A stretch of 64,000 bases of DNA from Sequoia sempervirens (GCA_007258455.2 VDFB02047230.1:158108635-158172634); one strand, 5' to 3'; shown: positions 10,785-23,241, counted from the stretch's first letter. Translations and numbers: made by a program. The notes: generated by a model not told the origin, from the letters alone.

Positions 10785-12600
10785 ACGCCCATAATTTTTG
10801 AACACCATCCAAACTTCTTTGTGCTCACATGCTTAGTTAAAGAATCAACAACATTCATCAAAATCTCTACCTTAACTAACTCACCTTGCCATCTTTGACC
10901 ATTTCTCGAACAAAATGATACTGTACATCAATGTGTTTGGTCCTGGCATGAATTGTCAGGTTCTTGGATAGACATATCGCACTCTAACTATCACAATAAA
11001 TTAACACCACACCTTGTTTTATTCTAATATCTGAACACAGTCTCTTAATCCAAATGGCTTCTTTACAAGCATGAGTAGCTATCATGTACTTTGCTTCAGT
11101 GGTAGACAAAGTAACTACATCTTGTCACTTATCCAACTAATTGCACCACCAAATAAAGTAAACACATAAGAAATGGTGGATCGTCTGCTATCAATATCAC
11201 CTACCTAGTATGAATCCACATAACCATGAATATCAAGGGAAATCTCATTTTCAGTCACATTACTATGATAACATAAGGAATAATCTGAACTACTGCACAA
11301 ATATCTGAAGACCCTTTTAATTGCATCCCAATGAACTCTACCAAGATTAGATATATTTGGAAAGAACTCCCACTACTTGGGTAATGTCTAGTCTAGTAGA
11401 AACCATAAAATACATCAAACTTCCCACTGCACTCTGGTAAGGCACTCTGCTCATGTCTTCCATCTTTGATGGAGATGTTGGACAATCTAAAATAAATAAC
11501 TTTGTTCCAACTGAAACAAGAACACACAATGGTTCACAATCCTGCATGTTAAATCTTTGTAAAATTGAATTGACATACTTACTTTGCCCAATCCATAGCT
11601 TTCTATTCACTCTATCTCTTTTAATTTCCATCCCAAGAATATGTCTAGCTACACCAAGATATTTCATTTCAAATTTAGTGGCAAGTTGATATTTCCGTTC
11701 TAAAATCATACATTTCCCTTTGTTAATAAATAACATATCATCAACATATAATGCAATAAATAGGAAATGATCACCATTAGTTTTATAATAAACACAATGA
11801 TCTAATTTAGAATGCTCAAATCCCAAACTCAACACATATGTATCAAATTTATGGTACCACATCCTAGGACTTTGTTTTAAGCCATACAAATATTTTTTCA
11901 ATTTGCAAACCAGCTTACTTTTACCTTTCACCATGTAGTGTTTTGGTTGTGTCATATATATATCCTTCTCCAAGTCACCATGAAGGAAAGCAGTTTTCAC
12001 ATCCATTTGCTCAACCTCTAAATCATAAGCAGTAGCAATAGAAAGAAAAAATCTAATGGATGTCATTTTTGCAATAGGAGAGAATATCTCACCGTAATCA
12101 ACACCCTCAACTTGAGAGTAACCCTTCGCAACCAACCTTGCTTTATACTTCTTAATACCTCGATCTGAACCAAATCTTTTTCTTGAACACCTATTTACAA
12201 CCAACAGGTTTTCGTCCTTTAGGAAATGGTACAAGATCCCATGTATCATTATTTTTCAAAGATGTCATTTCTTCATCCATAGCAATCTTCCAAGATTCTA
12301 CATCATTCATACCTAATGCCTCTTCTACAAATTTGGATTCATCCATGTTAGTATTCAAAGAAAAAATACATCTCCAATCATCGGGTGTATACCTTTCAAG
12401 TGGTTGTTTTTGCCTTGTAGACCTATGAACATGTTGAGTTGGAGGTTCTTCCTCCTCTTCTAAATATCCAAAGCTATATGAGCTCTCAACTTCTTGTCTA
12501 TCCATGGGCCTCAATTCAAATTTCTCAAGTGTACAAGGAAATTGAATCACATCTTCATATTTACTTTTCTCTAGTTGCAATGTAACAACTTAGTTTCTCT
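10785..12600 (-). pseudogene. Copia reverse transcriptase and RNase H
   Basis: The minus-strand frame 12580-12191 holds the linker (RSTRQKQPLERYTPDDW) and the RT start (SWKIAMDEEMTSLKNNDTWD). A one-base slip near 12200 leads to the frame 12249-11347 with KARLVAKGYSQVEGVDYGE, MDVKTAFLHGDL, LYGLKQSPRMWY and the catalytic LYVDDMLF. After the RT, broken frames still show the RNase H end: YMIATHACKEAIW, then ARTKHIDVQYHFVREMV and VVDSLTKHVSTKKF. RT would copy element RNA to DNA in cytoplasmic particles. Frameshifts make this copy a pseudogene although YVDD is intact. Confidence 0.85.
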
Positions 12601-13500
12601 AAAAATAACACTTCCACTATATATTACCTTTTGTGCAACAAGTTTCCAAAGCTTGTATTCTTTCACACCATAACTATATCCAATGAAGATACATTTCATA
12701 GCCTTTATCTCCAACTTTGTCTGCTTCTCCTTGGAACATGTGCATATGCCTTGCAACCAAAAACTCTAAGATGTCTTAATGAAGGCTTGCAACCCGACCA
12801 TGCCTCTATAGGCGTCTTATCAACAAGAGTTGATGTAGGAGACATGTCAATCAGATAACAATTTAGGTTAGCACCACTTAACATACTCCTAGCCTTCTCT
12901 ATTAGTGTCTTGTTCATTCTTTCTACAACTCCATTCTATTATGGAGAATACATAGTTGTCTTATGTCTGTGAATACCACAATCTTTATAGAATCTATCAA
13001 AATTATTAGAGAAAAATTCACTGCCATTATCAGTCCTCAAATATTTTTATTTTATTTCCAGTCTATAACTCAACCATTGCTTTAAATTATTTTAATTAAC
13101 TAAAAACTTCATATTTACTCTTTAAAAAATATACCCATGTCCTTCTACTATAATCATCAATAAATGAAACATAATATGTGGATTTACCAATCGAAGGAAC
13201 ATCTATAGGACCAAACACATTAGAATGAATAAGATCTAATACACCACAAGATTTATGAGAACTTGAGTAAAATTGAACGCAATTTTATTTTTCATAAATG
13301 CAATGCTCACATAAATCAAATTCAAGATTACAATCAGACAAACCTTCAATAAGGTTTTTATTTTTCAAGGTCATTAGACCCTTTTCTCCATTGTGGCCAA
13401 GTCTTTGGTGTCATAACATAGTTTTCTTTTCAGGTAACTTTGTTTCAAAAGAAAGAGCACCCTTGGGTAGCCAAAATCCATGATCATCTACTGAAGGTGA
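12571..13500 (-). pseudogene. Copia integrase
   Basis: The minus-strand HHCC zinc site reads HQRLGHNGEKGLMTLKN then LCEHCIYEK (13300-13420). The Trp normally before HQRLGH is a stop (TGA), and another stop follows IYEK. Further on, MNKTLIEKARSML, KTPIEAWSGCKPSLRHL and VFGCKAYAHVP (12917-12705) are the core end and the C-terminal GKGY/VFGC region. A frameshift near 12756 leads into MKCIFIGYSYGVKEYKLW. The enzyme would insert element DNA; it is inactive here. Confidence 0.82.
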
Positions 13501-13844
13501 AACCCTCACTTCTTCCACATGTTTTTGACAAAAGTACTATTGCACTCAATAGTGCATGCATCAAGCTTATACAATGTGCCATATCTGACACCTCTAGCAA
13601 TCACCATAGCACCTCTAACCATCTTGCATCCTGCATCAGAAAACACTACCTACACACCCACATCTATTAGTCTGCTCATAGATAACATATTTTGTGCTAA
13701 TCCAAGGATATGCAACACACCATTAATCCTTTTTATTCTACTATTAGGAAATTTGATTTTAAATTTAACACGGACAAGAATGTCTAAATGAGAATCATCA
13801 CCCAAGTGCACCTTACCTCCATCAAATTCTTCATATTTAGAAAA

Positions 13845-14739
13845 CTAATATTTATTAAAGGTCATATGGAAAGATGTACCCAAGTCAATTAACCATGTAT
13901 CATTACCTGCACAAGTTGCCAAAGCTGCAATGAATGCATCACGATCTTCCTTCTCAAATTCAAAATTAGAATCAAATTTCTTCTTTTTCTTCTTCTTTTC
14001 TTTTTTGTATTCCTTACGAACATGTCCAGGCTTACCACAGTTCCAACAAATAAATTTGGATTTTCCAGGAGATTTAGATCTCCCCTGGACTTGAATCTGT
14101 CACACTTCTTTTTTTCTTGTCTTTTTCCTTAGGTCTTTCATGAACATTTAAGGCTTCCTTGGCAGTGATGGATACCTTCCTCCTCATCTCTTCAGAAAGA
14201 AAAGAACCAACCACATCTTCAGTCTTCAATATAATAGAAGTACTCCCAGTAGCCATAATGAGAGAATCCCATGAATCAGGCAAATAACAAAGAAAGATCT
14301 GGCATTTCTCCTCATCCATTTTAACACTAGTTGATTCCAATTGAGCCACCAACATATTGAATTCTTCCAAGTGGTATGTGATTCATCCACCCTCTTCCAT
14401 TCTCAAGAAATACAACTTCTTCCTCAAGAAAATCTTGTTCACTAAATATTTGGCCTGATACATCTCACCAAGCTTCTTCCATAGTTTTTATGCAGAGGTC
14501 TCCTCATGGACATTAATTAAAACAAAGTTTGTCAAGCACAATCTGATTAGACCCTTGGATTTATGGTCCATAACATCATATTGAGCAACCTGAGTAGAAT
14601 CTGTAGGCCTTGAAACATTCTCATCAACAACATCCTACAAATTTTGATCTATCAATAGATTCTCCATCTTCATCTTCCACATTTCAAAATTATTTCCAGA
14701 AAACTTCTCCACCTCTATTCTCCCTGATGAACCTTCCAT
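13845..14739 (-). pseudogene. Copia gag and protease
   Basis: Starts at ATG 14739 with MEGSSGRIEVEKFSGNNFEM and runs through a UBN2-type capsid (FNMLVAQLESTSVKMDEEK, LPDSWDSLIMA) into a basic linker. Stops interrupt it near 14640, 14490 and 14385. The zinc knuckle reads CWNCGKPGHVRKEY, so the fourth ligand Cys is Tyr. The protease start DTWLIDLGTSFHMT has D-L-G instead of D-S-G. Both are losses of key residues. The lysine run before the protease is encoded by an A-rich tract. Confidence 0.82.
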
Positions 14740-14849
14740 TTGAAAATTCCTACAACAAGATCACAAAGTATCTTTTGCACAAGCTCCCACTTAAATCTGG
14801 ATTAGTTCAAAAAACCCAACAACCCACAACTAAAATGAAAGGTGATCAA

Positions 14850-14863
14850 GCTTTGATACCACT
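14850..14863 (-). promoter_or_regulatory. Primer-binding site of copia element
   Basis: Minus-strand TGGTATCAAAGC differs by one base from the common initiator tRNA-Met primer site and lies 2 bp from the 5' LTR. Confidence 0.8.
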
Positions 14864-15500
14864 TGTAAGGAAGCTAAGGTAGCGGAGCAACTTCCTTCAC
14901 TAATCTTGAGAGGAGAATAATGCAAGACTTTAACAGATCTTTAACAGTTACAAAAACTTAAACATAAATAAGCATAAGTATCATGCATACCACTACACAT
15001 TGATTTATGTGGGAAAAAATCTTTTGGGAGAAAAACCCCACACTCCAAAAGCAACCCAATATATAATTTAGTAAATCACAAAGATTACAATATACTTGTA
15101 CAACAATCTTCTCATAGGAATATCACCACTCGTAGATCAAGAGACAACACAATCGCTATCAGACTCAAAAAACATCACCATCTCTCAATTTTAATCATAA
15201 TACAATGCCCTCATAAAATAGGGTTACATTCTAGGGCAAGATAGGCCAACAAAATATCCACCATTAGATCTAAAACCTAATAATTAGCGATCTAGATTTA
15301 TAATGTAACATTTATTTAATGTATGTGGGCCATTTTAGGAGTTTCCTGAAAAAAGTTAACAAAAAACTGTCCACATGCATCCCACTCCTCCCCCTTGATG
15401 CCATTGTATATTACACCTATCGGTGTGTGTGTGTGTGTGTGTATATCCTATCAACAATAACCTTTATATAATTGCAAGGTTGAGACACAATTTCCCAACA
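14864..15500 (-). repeat. 5' LTR of copia element
   Basis: 637 bp, TG..CA bounded in plus-strand reading, alignable with 10074-10708. It carries a (GT)n tract at about 15424-15442. AATAA follows at 15501-15505. Confidence 0.9.
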
Positions 15501-16640
15501 AATAAAACCAAAATATATTAAAATTATATTTGATGGATAGCTCATTCCGAAGACTACCATCATCTAGTTGGGTCTGTGAAGTTGCCTCCATTTTCATCCT
15601 CAATTTGAGCCTAGAAACACAAAATTTTGCAATAAAGAGAAAGTAGGGGGAGAAGGGAAAAAAAGGGGGGTTCGCTCTCCTTCAAGTGAAGGTGGGTTCG
15701 CTAGAAGGGGAGTTTGCTCGAACTCCCTTTTTTTCAAATTTCCTCTATTTTTCATTAAAAAAGGCACAAAAAAGGGATGACATCACCAAAATGGGTTCAC
15801 TCGAAGGGCAGGTTTGAGTGAACCCCTTTTTTGGTTTTGCTCAACCCCTCCCCCCTTGCGCGAACCCCTAAAAACCTGAATTTTTTTTCATGGGAGCATT
15901 TTGGCAATTTTTCTTCGTGAAGGGAATCGTAACCTACTATTGTGGGATCACCCACCTCTTTCATTTCTCATTCTCAAGACTTATTGGATAAATCTGTTGT
16001 TTATGTTTGAAATCCTTGTTTCTCATTTCTTTCTATTTCATTGCTCCAACCAAAAGAATTGTTGGTCTTTGTTTGGTTATTTTTATTCTCACTTCTAGTG
16101 AGATTTTTCATGCTTGCCTCGATGACTATTTTGTATTGAATTTGAGCCTTCTCGCTTTATCTTAATCAAAACACACAAACATGTTATTGTTTATGAATTG
16201 CATAATAAGATCAAACCACTATTTTTTAAAAAGGTACAAAAATAACCCATTAATTCTATAGAACTTCTAATAATCATATTAAGAATAACTTTGGCAAATG
16301 CTATTAACCCAAGTAACAACCATGACCATATCATATGCACAATATTTTATACTATTAGCATAACTCTTTTCAATTTATCTTATTTCATGAAATGATAGTT
16401 GTATTATAGTAGAATATGTCATATGCATTGCATTAGCTAAATAAATTAAAGTAATTGATTTAGGATCAATTATGATTCTAGCTCAAAAATGTACTTTTAT
16501 TAACATTAAAAGAAAACAAAATTTTGGAAAAACCTTCACAATTAATAAAAAAACTACAAAGATCATGTATATGTATATGAATTGAACCTTTTCTAAGAGA
16601 ACAAAAAAAACCATACACATTTTAATGTTTGTTTCATTAA
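15501..16640. other. Flank of copia insertion, no gene seen
   Basis: The first part continues the sequence interrupted at 10073. 15660-15870 is unusual in repeating 'gggttcgctcgaagg' / 'gttcgctcgaac' type words with G and C runs amid AT-rich surroundings. No open frame with recognisable content. Confidence 0.5.
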
Positions 16641-16700
16641 AAATTTATATAACATATTCACCTCCAAGGTTGTAAGATTTACTCACATGCTCTAATACCA

Positions 16701-16849
16701 TGCAAGATTTACTATTAAACAAACCCAAGATACAATGAAAGATTAGGAAAGCATGAAAGAAAAACAATATGCTAGAATAAATTGTATTATATATAACAAG
16801 TGAGTGTGTGTGTGTGTGTGTGTAAAATATACAAAGAGCCATTTATTTA
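16701..16849 (-). repeat. Partial LTR copy abutting the 3' LTR
   Basis: Begins TGCAAGATTTACT next to a primer site at 16689-16700 and matches the start of 16852-17240, including 'aagattaggaaag' and 'atatgctagaataaattgtatt'. It ends with a (GT)n tract and 'aaaatatacaaagagcc', then the next LTR starts. Confidence 0.75.
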
Positions 16850-16851
16850 CA

Positions 16852-17240
16852 TAAGATTTACTGTTAAATAAACTCAAGATACAACGAAAGATTAGGAAAG
16901 AATGAAAGAAAAGCAATATGCTAGAATAAATTGTATTCTATATAGCAATGTGTGTGTGTATGTAAAATATACAAAGGGCCATTGCTTTGTATAGAGCAAG
17001 GCAATGCATGAGGTAACTAGGATCTCACATAAAGCATGGAGTTCAGCTGGAGTTAGCCTATGAAATAAAACAAGAAATCTTATCTAAGAAGGAAATATTA
17101 TCTAAGAAAGCTTATCCAAATCTAGAGCAAATAAAGTAAATAGCTAATAAACTAATTAGATAAATAAATAAATGCAACTAGATAAAAACATACTAAGTAA
17201 GCATAAGTGAGTGTAAAAAAAAGAATATTTTACACTAACA
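16852..17240 (-). repeat. 3' LTR of the LARD-like element
   Basis: Alignable with 18746-19139 over its length. It shares 'gccattgctttgtatagagc', 'atctcacataaagcatggag' and the end 'tacactaaca'. Confidence 0.78.
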
Positions 17241-18745
17241 CCCCCCTTAAGTGTAACTTAGGAGAGAAGCCTATAGAAGCAACAAGGATGGATCCCGACA
17301 ACAAGGCCTAATCAGATACCATTTACAAAGCAAGAAAAACCCTCAAAAAAAGAAGAGAAAGAGAAAACCTAGTGGGAAAAACTCCCCCCAATGAGAGGAT
17401 GAAGGAAGATCAAGGGACCACCTCTAAAGCAGTGATGGATTGCACCCCTAAGAGCTCTTGAAAATTGAGAAAAATGGTAAAATAATCTTGAAGTTGCATG
17501 CGTATCTTTATGCCAATGTTGAACAATGACTAAAATTGGTCCATAGGAGCAAGTACCATGAAGATTCAGGAACATTAACCATAGTGAGTGGTCCTCAAAC
17601 TGAGATGTGACCCAATGTGAATCAAATGCAAGATTCGGGATCATTAACCATAGGCTCTCAATTGAGATGTGAACCAAAATGTGTCAAGTCATGAGAAAAG
17701 TGTGACCAAAAGAAACTAGATAATCCAAATACAACTCATGTGAGTTGTCATCAAGATGGAGATGGGATCATAGTGCATCTTAATATAAAAAATAACTAAT
17801 GCTTATGCTTCCCATAATGGAACTTTATTGAAGTTCATTAATTATAATATTTTGAAACTTCCCTTGATTTTGGAACTTTATCATGTAGTGCTTGATTTGC
17901 ACTAACAAGAACCAAAAAAATTTAAAAAAGGGAAAAAAGATAAGGAATACAAAAATCAATGAGAATTCAAACACAAAGCATGCAAAAAACACAGATTGCA
18001 TGCAAAGATTAATGTTCACATCTTCCTCCAGAGTTTCCTTCACATAAATTTTCCTTCAAAAGATTGAAACTTTATAAGTAGTGTGTTTGCAATGTGATGA
18101 TTATTGCTAGAGGATAGTTTAGGACATCAAATGTATCTCTTTCCAATGCATATTGGAACTCAAAAAACAAAGCTTGTGGGTGCAAGTTATAGCTCAGTGA
18201 TCAAAAAAGAGGAATATCTATCTTTCTTCATGTCTTCAAAGAACTAGACTTCTTTAAGATGCATAAAAAGCAACTTCTCCTTCACATGTAGTGGCATGCA
18301 AGCACATGCAAGAAACATGCAAGTCACCTGCAAGTACATGTAACTAAAAAAGAAGATGTTGATTTGGTGAGACAAGAGGCTACTCTGACTTTATTGGCTA
18401 CTCTGTATGTGATGGTGAGTCCAAATTCAATTTAGGAGGCTGGAAAACATACATGCAACACACATGCAATTGAAAAAGAAAATATTGAAGTAGAAAAATA
18501 AGAGGTTGCTCTAGCTTTCTCAACTTCTTTGAATGTGATGGTGAGTCTAGATTCGATAATGCAACACACATGCAACTAAAAAAGATGTTAAACCCCTAAA
18601 ATCAGGTGTTTTGTTTTGCAATTTTTTATTCTCCAGATCATCTGAGGACGCAAGAGAAGAGCATATTGTTTTGCTACAAAAAAAAAATATTTGCACTCAA
18701 TATTTCTAAAAAGCAATCCTATCAATCGTGAAGGCTCTAATACCA

Positions 18746-19139
18746 TGTAAGATTTACTGTTAAATAAACCTAAGATATAATGAAAAATTAGGAAAGTGTG
18801 AAAGAAAAATAATATGCTAAAATAAATTATACTCTATAAAGCAAATGAGAGTGCTTGATTGTGTGTAAAATATACAAAGAGCCATTGCTTTGTATAGAGC
18901 AAGGCAATGCATGAGGTAACCTAGGATCTCACATAAAGCATGGAGTTCAACTAGAGTTAGCCTATACAATAAAGTAGAAAAGCTTATCTAAGAAGGAAAG
19001 CTTATCTAAGAAAGCTTATCCAAATCTAGAGCAAATAAAGTAAATAGCTAATAAACTAACTACTTAAATAAATAAATGCAACTAGATAAAAACAAAGTAA
19101 GCTTAAGTGAGTGTAAAAGAGGAATCTTTTATACTAAAA
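18746..19139 (-). repeat. 5' LTR of the LARD-like element
   Basis: TGTAAGATTTACT at the start beside the primer site. The end reads actaaaa, so the terminal CA has mutated to AA. Confidence 0.78.
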
Positions 19140-20673
19140 AAGGCAATTGATTGTATTAACAAACACTCAAAAAAAAATCAATTATAATCAATGTAAAATT
19201 ATGAGATTGTACAATTGAATGTAAAATTTCCAAAATAGATTATGAGGTGAACAATTAAAATGATAGGCAAAAAAAATATAATTAAAAATAAACACTACAA
19301 TATTTCAACAACTTTAGATCTTTGAAAACACATTTATTTTTGAAATTAAATATTACCTAGAACTGACATTTAAATAATTGAAATTGTTCTCTTAAGAAGT
19401 ATTTTAATCCCATTAACATTGAGTAAACTCCTAATGACATAATACTCAAAAACTCAAATAAAATTTTCTTTATGATGATGTTAAAGATGGATTAACAAAA
19501 TTTTATATGAAAACATTAAAGAATTAAACCTATCAAGCAAAAAAAAAAAAAATGGAATAGTAATCCTTGTTTGATCAAGTGCAAGATTTTTTTGGTTAAA
19601 GTTTGCTCCTCCTTAAACAAGATTCATACTTCATGTAGCCTTATTCATAGTAATCTTGCATGAGAATTAATAAGGGGATGCTCCTCTCACTTCATAGCTT
19701 GCAAAATTTGCACTCCCTACAAATTGCACCATTATTATGTTTGACCCCCAAGCATTATATGACAAGCCACATGATTGACACAATTTGTAAAAAATTTTAA
19801 AAAAATCATCCTTCAATCCAACATCTAAGAAAGTTAAAACACTTGTTGATTTGCACACATTTCTCAAATGATTACATAGATTTTCTACTATAAATATTTG
19901 TTGATAATCAAGACTACATTGGGATTTTGAAAATGACCAAGCCATTGAAATACCCGAACACTATTAGAGACCTCCCAATTAGAGTTTTGATGTAATGACC
20001 ACATGAATTTACCCTCTAGAAAACAAAGGGTTTTCATCTTTTGATCTCCAAATCCAAGGGTGTATATCCACATATTCAATAGTTGAATACAAGTGCTTGA
20101 ACGAGGGTTGGGGTTTGTTGATGTGATCATAGATTATCCAAATTGATGAAATTGCTTGCCTTATATAGAAGCTAAAGGCATAGCATGAGCCCAAAAATGT
20201 TAAGATCCATTTAAGAGTTTCTCATCATTTTACATTCAAATTTGGGACTATTAATGAAATCCCTAGTCAACCTTGAAGATCAATTATTTGCTTTATTTAA
20301 ATGGTAAGGTTCTATAAAAATTCATTCCAAAAGGTAGTGATTCAAGGAAATCCTTCCCAATAGTGATATATACTTTACAAGACCAACTTAAAGGGCTTAG
20401 GAAATGAGATTCTAATGAGCTAGATTAAAATACAACCAAGTTCATTCATTTGCTTTCTAATAGGAGCAATATATTAGGGGTCTAGGGATTTAGGGGTTAA
20501 AATAAACTACTGACACTTTCATGTAGGTAGATTTTCATTTAAAACCTTTAAGGTTTGAAAAGGAATTTTTGTGTGAAGAAGCCAAAGTCGGGGAATTGAG
20601 GTGACAATTAAATGGGTAGACAAAATTTTGAACACTTTCTAGGTAGAAGGAAGTAGGTTGCAAGGGCATGGGG
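19140..20673. other. Spacer without recognisable gene
   Basis: AT-rich. It contains overlapping chance frames on the minus strand near 19667-20194 with no family resemblance that I recognise. Confidence 0.5.
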
Positions 20674-20955
20674 TGTTAGAAACCAAGATCAGATTTGCAA
20701 ACTATAATATCCTTCCACAGAAGAGAAAAATAGAAAAAGCAGAGATATTGCAAAAGGATGTACAACATAATATTATTCAGGAATTCATAATTACAAGATA
20801 ATGATTTTCTTTATAAAAGCAAAGATGGATAACCCTAATCTTATCTTGAGCAACAAGATAGCTCAACAAAATAATGATAAAACCTATAACTTAGGAATTA
20901 AATAAAGCCTAAGTAAATTTATGCAAAGTGTAATTAAATATTAATTACACCAACA
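20674..20955 (-). repeat. 3' LTR of the 20674-23241 element
   Basis: 282 bp, TG..CA bounded. It carries 13 bases near 20872-20884 (within 'gctcaacaaaataat') that are missing from the partner. Confidence 0.9.
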
Positions 20956-22972
20956 CCCCCCCATAAGTGCAACTTAGGGAGAAGAAAATTATTATGCAAA
21001 GATGTGAGATGGGTCCCAGCAACAAAGGCCTGATCAGGTACCCATGTACAAATGCAAAGATGAAGTAGAGAAGGAAAACCCAATGGGACAAAACCCCCCT
21101 ACAATGAGATGACGGCTAGAAAGAAGCACTAGAAGAACACTGTGGAGTAACACTAGAACCACAATCCGACAAGCAAGGAAAAATACTTCTGTCTACAACT
21201 GAAACCAAAAAATGGAATCATGATAATGTGATAGCAGACCCGATGCCATGGAACACTAAAAAACTCACAAACTAGAATAACCCTGGAATCTGTGAAGCAA
21301 CAGTAGATGAAATGATGACATAATCTAGAAACCATGTATCTCGATGTCAATGCCAAACTCTGACTAAAACTCTTCCATGGGAAGGAGTACCAAAAAGACT
21401 CTGGAACATTAACCATAAAAATATGGCCCTCAAACTGAGAAGGATCTGAACCAATGCGGATCAAGACAAAAAATCTCTCAACTAAAGTGTGAATCTATGA
21501 ATCCGATATGTGTCAAGCAATAGCAAAAATGTGGCCAAAAGAAACTAGGAAACCAGATAACCCATACGAGCTATCATCAAATCAAGATGGATATGGAGAT
21601 CAAAGTGAAAACTACACTCTAATCAAATTATTATGCAAGAAACCCCCCTGATGGAACTTTCTCTCAGTTCATTTATTAGAATAACCCAACGATTGTAAAA
21701 GGAGAGCAAGATAAATATGCATAAACAAAAAATATAAATTGATGTTAGATCTATGTAGAGGATAGAATCAGCATTTCGATGCCATGAAAATGACGAAAAA
21801 AGATCACCGAGTCAAAAAATATGCCCTCTGAAGTGAAATCTGAACATTTGACTTCAACTGGAAAAAAATCCCATCAAATAGCAAAATTTCTAAGAACTGC
21901 ACCATCAAAAAATTGGGCTCGCCAGCGTTCTGGCGATATCTCATTTCAAAAAAATTGCCTCTGGGATCAAAAGTTATGACGAAATGAGAAAAATGCATGT
22001 AAGAGGGCAATTCAGGGATTGCACAGGCTAAATGGGCGCAAACTTTAAGCACCTTTCGGACTAGCCCCTGGTCCGTCATATGACCAAGGGCGTTGCAGGT
22101 GCAAAAAAGAACATGCCACTAGGCGGGCGATGAGTAGGTGGAGCGGTGAAAGCACTGCTAGTGGCACCGTCGGAGAGTGGGAAGAGCCCGCCGGCCGACG
22201 AAAGGATCTCGTCGGTGAAGAGAGGGGCCTGAAGCCCTTAAGCTACCGACGAAACAGGGAAATGTCGGTGGGATGAGTTACCAGCGGTGGAGAAACGGCC
22301 ACTGGGGAGTTGAATGGAGCTGCAACTGTACTAGCAGGCTTGTAGCAGATGCGAATGGTAAGGCGGCATACCCTGCATGCAGGCAGGTGTATGACCCCCT
22401 TTGATATATGTTTTTGCTTTGATTTTTTTATGATTTTTTTTTTATATATTGATTTTCAAAAAAAACAAAAACTAATAAAAAAATTACATGTAGGAAAAAT
22501 ATTAAAAAAACCTGAACTTTTTTTTTCGAGAATCATGCACAAGGGTCATACACAAACCGTACGGCCTCTGAAACAAAAAAATTGCCTCAGAAGCTCTCGA
22601 CGCCAAAATAGGGCGTGTAATATGTCATTTTTCATCTCTCAGACTCTTTGGATTTGATGGCAAGGTCCGATCTGCCTGAAAACGCACCAGAAGCTTCGCA
22701 ACTCCCAGATCTGGAAAATCTTCAAACCCTCATAACTCTGGCATAAAATGTCGGATTCAGGTGAAACAAAAGTTGATCTTGACTTTTTTGATAGCCCTGG
22801 ACTCGAAAATGAGCTCAAATTTCCTCCAATGTGTGCCAAAAGTAACCATGCAAGAGCACCCAAATAGACAAACAAACTCAAGGTATGAAACCCTCAAGGA
22901 ATCCTGAATGAACTCTGCAATGAATCTCTCTAGAAATATGAGAAGGGGCTGCAAATCAAGGCTCTGATACCA

Positions 22973-23241
22973 TGTTAGAAACCAAGATTAGATTTGCAAA
23001 CAAGAATATCCTTCCACAGAAGAGAAAAATAGAAAAAGCAGAGATATTGCAAAAAGATGTGCAACATAATATTATTCAAGAATTCATAATTACAAGATAA
23101 TGATTTGCTTTATAAAAGCAAAGATGCATAACCCTAATCTTATCTTGAGCAACAAGATAAGGATAAAACCTATAACTTAGGAATTAAATAAAGCCTAAGT
23201 AAACTTATGCAAAGTGTAATTAAATATTAATTACACCAACA
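22973..23241 (-). repeat. 5' LTR of the 20674-23241 element
   Basis: 269 bp, beside an exact tRNA-Met primer site and followed by target-duplication copy TGGGG. Confidence 0.9.

Larger units (their letters stand above)
10074..15500 (-). mobile_element. Complete Ty1/copia retrotransposon, minus strand, inactive
   Basis: LTRs at 10074-10708 and 14864-15500 both run TGTAAGGAAG..TTCCCAACA in plus-strand reading. Target duplication AATAA is perfect (10069-10073 and 15501-15505). The primer site TGGTATCAAAGC lies 2-3 bp inside the 14864 LTR. Internal order on the minus strand is gag, protease, integrase, reverse transcriptase and RNase H, the copia order. Stops, frameshifts and lost catalytic residues show that it is dead. 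The LTRs differ at roughly one site in ten in their first 160 bp, so it is old. Confidence 0.93.
16640..19139 (-). mobile_element. Non-coding LTR element (LARD-like) with an extra partial LTR
   Basis: LTRs at 16852-17240 and 18746-19139 share 'taagatttactgttaaata' at one end and 'actaaca/actaaaa' at the other. The primer site (TGGTATTAGAGC) is at 18734-18745 and the purine tract (TTAAGGGGGG in minus-strand reading) at 17241-17250. The internal 17251-18733 has no coding frame. A further LTR end with its own primer site lies at 16689-16849, so two copies abut or overlap here. No clear target duplication was identified. Confidence 0.75.
20674..23241 (-). mobile_element. Short LTR element without coding capacity
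   Basis: LTRs 20674-20955 and 22973-23241 begin TGTTAGAAACC and end CACCAACA. They differ by about ten substitutions and a 13-bp deletion, which makes this the youngest LTR insertion in the window. Target duplication TGGGG is perfect (20669-20673, 23242-23246). Primer site TGGTATCAGAGC is at 22961-22972 and the C-rich polypurine complement at 20956-20962. The 2-kb interior has no domain-bearing frame. Its GC-rich part (about 22090-22350) differs from the surroundings. Confidence 0.9.
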
